A stretch of 64,000 nucleotides of DNA from Myxocyprinus asiaticus (lineage: Eukaryota; Chordata; Actinopteri; Cypriniformes; Catostomidae). The translations under genes were made by a program, and so were the position numbers. This document shows, piece after piece, positions 58,340 through 64,000 of the stretch; position 1 is the stretch's first letter, and each line of letters starts with the position of its first letter. The stretch is from assembly GCF_019703515.2 (NCBI RefSeq), contig NC_059351.1, positions 18,321,501 through 18,385,500 of the forward strand. The letters are read 5' to 3'. The notes below the pieces were generated by a model. It searched no databases. It saw only the letters and a list, made by a program, of their open reading frames with translations, and was not told where the DNA came from.

Positions 58340-60148
58340 AAGTGCTAAGGCAGAGCTGAAGCGCCGAATGTCGTCTGATGGCCTCAGAGAATTGACCCAA
58401 TTGAAATACAGATATAATACTATTTTGTTGAGGAAAGTGATGTTTTGGCTATTTAGGGCAAGACTTTTTTTTTGAGTCGGGGGACAAAGCAGGGAAGCTT
58501 TTTGCTAGATATATAAAGCAGAGAGAGTCTTTTTCTCAGTGAAATCTGCTGGTGGTGAAATGTTTACCTCGGCCACTGATATTAATAATGCCTTTAAAGA
58601 GTTATATATTGATCTTTATAGTTCCACATCTTCGTCTACTGATGAAGATATTAGAATCTTTGTGGAACCATTAGAACTCCCTAAATTGACGACTGAGCAA
58701 AAAAATTCTCTTGGTTCTGAGATAACCTTGGAGGAACTTGACGAGGTAATTAAGGCCTTACCTACAGGCAAGGCTCCGGGGCCAGATGGTTTTGCCGCTG
58801 AATTTTTTAGATCTTATGCTACAGTACCGGCTCCACTTTTGTTAGAAGTTTATACAGAATCATTAAAGAATGAAAAGCTTCCACCAACCATGATAAAAGC
58901 CCGGGTCAGTGTGATTCTTAAAAAGGACAAAGATCCAAGCGAGTGTAAAAGTTACCATCCAGTTTCCCTGATCCAGCTAGATGTAAAAATGTTGTCAAAA
59001 ATTTTAGCTAATCGATTAAGTTATGACATCTCTAATACTTATAGATCAAGTGGGGTTTATTCGGGGTCGTAGCTCTTCTGATAACATTAGCCGTTTCATC
59101 AATATCATGTGGTCAGTGGCGAATAATCAGACTCCGGTCGCTGCCATCTCACTTGACGCCGAAAAGCCATTTGATATGGTAGAATGGGATTATCTTTTTA
59201 AGATTTTGGAAATGTATGGGTTTGGGAGTACGTTTATTGGTTGGATCAAGTTACTTTATAGACACCCTGTAGCAGCGGTACAAACAAATGGGTTAATTTC
59301 AGATTATTTTACTCTGGATAGGGGCACCCGGCAGGGTTGCCCTCTTTCCCCATTATTGTTCTGTCTTGCCCTGGAACCATTAGCAGCCGCAATAAGAAAG
59401 GAGGATGATTTTCCAGGGGTGATGGTGGGAGGTATGGCACATAAGCTTCTGCTTTACGCAGATGATATTTTATTATTCGTCTCTGACCCTGTTAGATCTA
59501 TGCTTTGCCTCCACAGAATTATTCATTCCTTTTCCAAATTCTCAGGATACAAAGTCAATTGGTCTAAATCCGAAGCTTTGGCTCTGACAGTGTACTGTCC
59601 AGTGGCCCAGACAGGGCATTAAGTATTTGGGTATTTTGTTCCCAGCAAATTTGTCTGATTTAGTTAGAGTTAATTTTGATCCTTTAATAAAAAAAAAGGT
59701 TTTCGAGGGATGTGGACAGGTGGACTTCATTACATTTATCGATGAATAATCTCTCCCCGTAGATGTCCCCCTCTCATATTTCAAGCAATTTGAGAGCATA
59801 GCGAAGTCCTTCATTTGGAATAGTAAGCACCCCAGATTACATTTTAGTAAGCTGCATAGGCCGGTTGACAAAAGTGGGCTAGGCCTACCCAAGATTTTGT
59901 TTTATTATTATACGTTCAGTCTCAGACATTTGGCTCATGGGTCGCTTCCACCTGAAAGAGCCCCTCTCTGGTTCTGTATTGAACAGGAAGTTCTTGTCTC
60001 TATTTTGCCATTGCAAAGCCTTTCTATTAATCTAACCAGAGAAGTTAAATCACACCCCGTTATTTCACATTTGCACTCGGTATGGACAAAAGTGTCCAGA
60101 GTGTTTAATTCAGATATTTATCTAAATGTTGCTAAATGTTGTATCTAA
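58340..60148 (+). pseudogene. L1 ORF2 reverse transcriptase, third copy
   Basis: Runs AELKRRMSSDGLRELTQLKY, LPTGKAPGPDGFAAEFFRSY, ARVSVILKKDKDPSECKSYH, then after a frame change DQVGFIRGRSSSDNISRFIN, TLDRGTRQGCPLSPLLFCLA and the catalytic box LLLYADDILLFVSD (about 59460). The thumb continues to about 60148. The active-site Asp pair is kept, but the frame change near 59030 and others kill the protein. Confidence 0.9.
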
Positions 60149-60178
60149 ATGTAGTATCTAAATGCTGCCTCGAGCTTG

Positions 60179-61385
60179 AGTATTTACGGACTCAAGATGG
60201 CGCCGAGTATGGCTGCTGCGTTGCGAGCTCCGACACAACACTGCAGTTTTTTGTTTGTTTTGTTTACAATTCTATGTTTTTTTGTCTTAGATGTTGTCTG
60301 CCTTATTGTCTACAACAGACAAACACTTTTGGACATTTGTTCTGCAATAGCACACCGGACTTTAAATACCTCAATGCTGACCCCCTGTTTACAAACACGC
60401 CAGCGGAGCCCTTTGTCTGGGCAGCCCGGCCGCAGAAATGCAAAAGGAAAAGGGGAAATAGAGCCGGCGTTCTCATCAGACTAAGACGTCGCGCAAATCG
60501 ACCCCCGCTACCCAGTATTCTACTGGCAAATGTTCAGTCTCTGGGCAACAAGCTCTGTGAGCTGAAAGTGCGGATCTCTTTCCAATGAGAGACGAGGGAC
60601 TTCTGCATATCTGCCTAACAGAAACTTGGATGTCTGCGGAGATTCCAGATTCAGCCATCGAACCTGCGGGGTTCTCCGTGCACAAAGCGGACAGAGCAAA
60701 AGACCTCTCAGGTAAAAGCAGAGGTGGTGGTGTATGTTTTATGATCAACAAGTCCTGGTGTGATCAGAGGAACGTACATTCTATCAAGTCTTTCTGCTCT
60801 CCTGATCTGGAATTTCTCATGCTTCTGTGTCGACCATTCTGGCTACCGAGGGAATTCACAGCGGTCATTATCACTGCGGTATACATCCACCCACAAGCCG
60901 ACACAGACCGGGCACTCAAGCAACTGTATGGGAGTATAAACGAGCAGGAAACCGCGGACCCTGAGGCCATGTTCATTATGGCCTGGACTTTAACAAAGCC
61001 AATTTTAAATCAATTGCACCAAAATACCACCAACACATCAGTTTCAACACACAAGGGGACCGGGTTTTGGACCACTGCTACTCTCCCTTCCAGGATGGCT
61101 ACAAATCCCTCCACCACCCACCATTTGGCAAATCGGACCACTCTTCCATTCTGCTTCTGCCCGCTTACAGGCAGAAACTGAAACAGGAAGCACCCACCCT
61201 CAGAACGATCCAGTGCTGGTCGGACCAATCAGATTCCATGCTACAAGACTGTTTTGATCACGCGGACTGGGAGATGTTCCGGTCTGCCTCTGATGACGAC
61301 ATCGAGCTTTTCGCTGATAGCATAACGTGTTTCATCAGTAAGTGCGTAGAGGATGTTGTTCCGACCAAAACAATATGGATCTATA
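60179..61385 (+). mobile_element. 5' part of a CR1/L2/Rex1-type LINE
   Basis: Starts tcaagatggcgccg and has a short basic N-terminal frame. An endonuclease follows: ILLANVQSLGNKLCELKVR, then after a frame change ICLTETWMSAEIPDSAIEPA and GGGVCFMINKSWC, with PPFGKSDHSSILLLPAYRQK near 61130. It stops near PTKTIW (61380) with no RT. Clade assignment is by recognition of the pattern only. Confidence 0.72.
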
Positions 61386-62190
61386 CAATACGTATTTAAA
61401 ATACAAAATATAAGTAACTGTATTCCACTACAATTACAATTTAAATCATTGGTATTTAGAATACAGTTACATTCAAAACATATTTTGATTACTGAATAGA
61501 TTACTTTGCATTTTATTGTCATTTGTTTCATTTAATATTTAGTCCTTTCAGATGGAAAACATTTATACATATAAATGATCCGATCCAAAGTGCAGTTGAA
61601 CAGCGGTGAAACACTTTCTTATGATGTGTTACATTCATACGAGCAGACAGAGAAGTACGTTTGAAGTAAGCTTGGAGCACAAGAAATAGAAATAAACCTT
61701 GTGTTAATTGTCAGCTTTATGGTAAGCTAAAATGCTATTTCTAGCCATTATACATGCACATTTTACCAGGCACAATCCTATTTTTTTATCAAGAAAATTC
61801 ACGTTGGATAATAATTTATTCTTTGATCTTAGGGCAAAAATCGTATTCTTGATAATAATTTTTGTATTGTTTTCCTGTAAACATATCTAAAAATCCTTTA
61901 AACAAGATAAATTTGATTTATCTTGTTTTAGAAACAACACTGCATAAGATATTTAGGTTTTTCAGAGAATGTATTTTTAACATGTATTTTGTCTTTCTGT
62001 ACTGCAGAGTTTTTATAGTCAAAACAAGTGAAAAAATCTACCAGTGCTGAAGAAGTAATCCAAAGTATTTAGAATACGTTACTGACCTTGAGTAATCTAA
62101 TGGAATACGTTACAAATTACATTTTACAGCATGTATTCTGTAATCTGTAGTGGAATACATTTCAAAAGTAACCCTTCCAACCCTGGGTAT
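61386..62190. mobile_element. Probable degraded CAGTG-type element
   Basis: aatacgtatttaaaatacaa / gtattccactacaatt at the left and gaatacgttac...gtagtggaatacatttcaaaag at the right are inverted sub-terminal matches. The interior (61510-62040) is AT-rich and non-coding. Terminal CAGTG is seen on neither side. Confidence 0.45.
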
Positions 62191-62454
62191 ATGTTGGGTA
62201 CCATGATATTACCATGGTTGTTTGGAAGTCACTTTGATGGTAATACCCTGAGATTGTTTGATGTATGCTTTCTTTGCGTCACCATTTAAATACCATGAAT
62301 ACCGTGAATATTTCATTGATTACCATGTTATGTATCAAAGTTCCATGGTATTACCATCTCATGCCATCACTGTACCATGGTACCATCATAGTACTTATTT
62401 TGTATGAATTTTACAGACAAATTTGTTTTTACATGAACTCAATGTGAATGCAAC
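62191..62454 (+). other. ATGGTA/TACCAT-rich stretch
   Basis: Many short inverted words (ccatgatattaccatggttg; ccatggtattaccatc; gtaccatggtaccatcatag). A low-complexity patch between two elements. Confidence 0.5.
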
Positions 62455-62904
62455 CAGTGTTGGGTTTAATCTGATTAAATAGTAATTTGTTTCTGTAATC
62501 TATTTACTATTTTTTTTTTTTTGTAATTCTTGCAATCAGATTACAGTTTCTGAATTTCAATTAAAGCAATTACTTTTAAGTACATTACTTGGGTTACACA
62601 TTTCTAAAATAATATTATGTATAATACATTTAAAATATTATAGGCTATTCATTGGTTCATATGTACATCTGTTTGTGTTTCTGATGGGTGTGCGACAATG
62701 AACATGGAGGAAATATCTATATTATTTTGAATTCGTTGAGCAGAAAAACAAAAAAGTTTCCATGAAGTGTTTTGAAAGTAACTGAGAAGTAATTAGTAGC
62801 CTAATGTTTTAAATTTTTGATGATGCAATCAGTGAAGTAATCTGATTACTATTCCAGAGAAGTAATTTGTAGTGGATTACTTTTGAAAATCTTGCCCAAC
62901 ACTG
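62455..62904. mobile_element. hAT-like MITE with CAGTGTTGGG ends
   Basis: Left cagtgttgggtttaatctga, right (reverse complement) cagtgttgggcaagattttc. Interior attagtagcc/ttactattcc words match the other CAGTG elements. The 8-base flanks do not match well. Confidence 0.7.
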
Positions 62905-62974
62905 AACAACACAAGGGCAAAATTCCTTTATAACAAAGTTTATTATAATTCACACAATATATGATCTCTCTCAC

Positions 62975-63231
62975 CTAGAAGGCTGGTTACAATGGTAACA
63001 AGGCCTGTCCCGGCTCCCAATTCAGTAATGTTCTTGTCCATGAGGTTATATTCATCATGCTGTGTATCAAGGAAATGACACAACACCATCGCCTTAAAAA
63101 GACAATCACAAACAGACATCTTTTAATGTTTCCTACTGGTACTGAATTTACTTATCAATCTGAACAATTTCAATAAACAGTTTCAGCTTTACAGAAATGT
63201 ACCGAGGTCCATAGTACCGCACCATAACAGT
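62975..63231 (-). pseudogene. METTL21-family partial gene, copy 3
   Basis: Exon 62975-63092 is intact: AMVLCHFLDTQHDEYNLMDK, then NITELGAGTGLVTIVTSLLG, with acceptor tttttaag and donor ggtgaga. Upstream, 63203-63231 codes CYGAVLWTS before a gtacat donor, in frame with the next exon. It matches the SYGAVVWPG that precedes this exon in METTL21C. The same frame upstream (KYAFLAKVV) may be a degraded start of that exon. No exon with the DYVLA-DVV or QPGT motifs was found between 44.1 and 62.9 kb, so the gene is split or truncated. Confidence 0.75.
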
Positions 63232-64000
63232 CTGAGAAAGAGACAACCTTTGCTAAGAAAGCATATTTTATTGACATGTAAATTCAGCTTCAGACTTGCA
63301 AACCTTAAAAACAGTAAAAGACATTTAACTGTCATGCACCACATTTCATGTTTTTTGAGAGCACCTGATATAGAAATTATTTGATTGTTCTGTGTTTCTG
63401 TGCAATCTATTAACACTTTCCAGGACTTAAGAAACCAACTACTGTAAGACTGGAAGAGAATGTTTGTGTATTTTTCAGCCACCCACCCTTGATATTGTTT
63501 TCATCCTGGTCCATTTCTGGGCTTTCCGTCTGATAACATTGATTCCTTATAAGTGCAATTTCAAACTTCTGTCGTCTATTTCCCCTAATTAGTCTCTCTA
63601 TTTTACTCTTGCTGTCCAACTTTAGTGTCACAGTTGAACAAGTAACACTGGGTTGCAGATAAGTGACAACGACAGCGACAGTGACAGCTGCAGTGTGAAT
63701 GCAGGTCAGCCAGAGAAAGGGAACCCATCTGATCCAGTGGGACTGGTAGATAAAGGAAGAGTAAACAAGACACTCCAAGGCCAGGAATCCCTCTCTCGCT
63801 CTCACTGTCTCTCTCTCACACATACATATTTCCCAGATTACAGCCTAACATAACTGAGCGATGATCAAGTTAATCTGTGGCTCGCGTTCTGGAAGCAGGG
63901 ATTTAGATTGTGTTTGGTTCAGATCAATATAACACTCTTCAATCATGACCAATGAGCACCTTTATAGAGCAATGTATTGACAGTTTTCAATAGACACCGT
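63232..64000 (-). other. Region upstream of the METTL21 copy 3 exon
   Basis: May contain the 5' exons of copy 3. The minus strand at 63480-63530 has MDQDENNIKGG followed by a gtgggt donor-like site, a possible start, but I cannot align it to a METTL21 N-terminus. A 137-codon minus frame (63410-63823) has no recognised domain. Confidence 0.3.

Larger units (their letters stand above)
54767..60178 (+). mobile_element. L1 retrotransposon, segments out of order
   Basis: Plus-oriented L1 related to the other two. Order: 5' UTR and ORF1 (54767-55746), spacer to about 55968, an ORF2 C-terminal segment (55968-56570), unrelated sequence (56575-56800), the rest of the spacer (56801-57170), endonuclease, a nested SINE, RT with intact YADD, then truncation near 60175 just past the thumb. 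No target-site duplication found. Confidence 0.85.

Noticed and set aside
63410..63823. 137-codon minus ORF as a METTL21 N-terminus
   Set aside because: No alignment to known METTL21 N-terminal sequence could be made by eye. Kept only as an open possibility in the region note.

Overview
The window looks like a ray-finned fish chromosome, most likely a cyprinid (carp-like) one. Exons are short and GC-balanced. They sit in AT-rich DNA full of GT/TA microsatellites, Tc1-type and hAT-type DNA elements, fish L1 retrotransposons and a tRNA-derived SINE of cyprinid type. The species assignment is inference from repeat content.

Left half (1-38.7 kb): 27 plus-strand exons of tripeptidyl peptidase II (tpp2) can be joined between 1864 and 36602. 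They make one open frame that runs collinear with human TPP2 residues 99-1249. The exons carrying the first 98 residues, including the nucleophile-activating Asp44, lie upstream of the window. His264, Asn362 and Ser449 are encoded at 3492, 6798 and 7484. Splicing features of note are a GC-AG intron after exon 11, a (GT)25-T12 tract directly before exon 20, a conserved 39-nt cassette exon with a tandem CAGCAG acceptor, and a last exon whose acceptor abuts a Tc1 relic. The introns hold a 5.3-kb full-length but dead L1, an I-type LINE tail, several MITEs, two fold-back elements, SINEs and Tc1 remnants.

Right half (38.7-64 kb): no intact gene is seen. Minus-strand relics of METTL21-family (METTL21C/E-like) lysine methyltransferases lie at 41.7-42.95 kb, 43.2-44.1 kb and 62.98-63.23 kb. 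METTL21 genes next to TPP2 is the known vertebrate gene order. The first two relics have stops, frameshifts or deletions and unusual acidic C-terminal tails. The third has one intact SAM-motif exon but no downstream partner exon in view. Between them lie a diverged ~225-250-bp tandem array, a GC-rich island, a second L1 whose reverse transcriptase has been replaced by a Tc1-like transposase gene, and a third L1 with shuffled segments and a nested SINE. That third L1 is joined to the 5' part of a CR1/L2/Rex1-type LINE.

No tRNA, rRNA, CRISPR or prokaryotic features were seen. All coordinates were derived by reading splice signals and protein similarity by eye. Repeat edges without a visible target-site duplication are accurate to roughly 10-50 bases.
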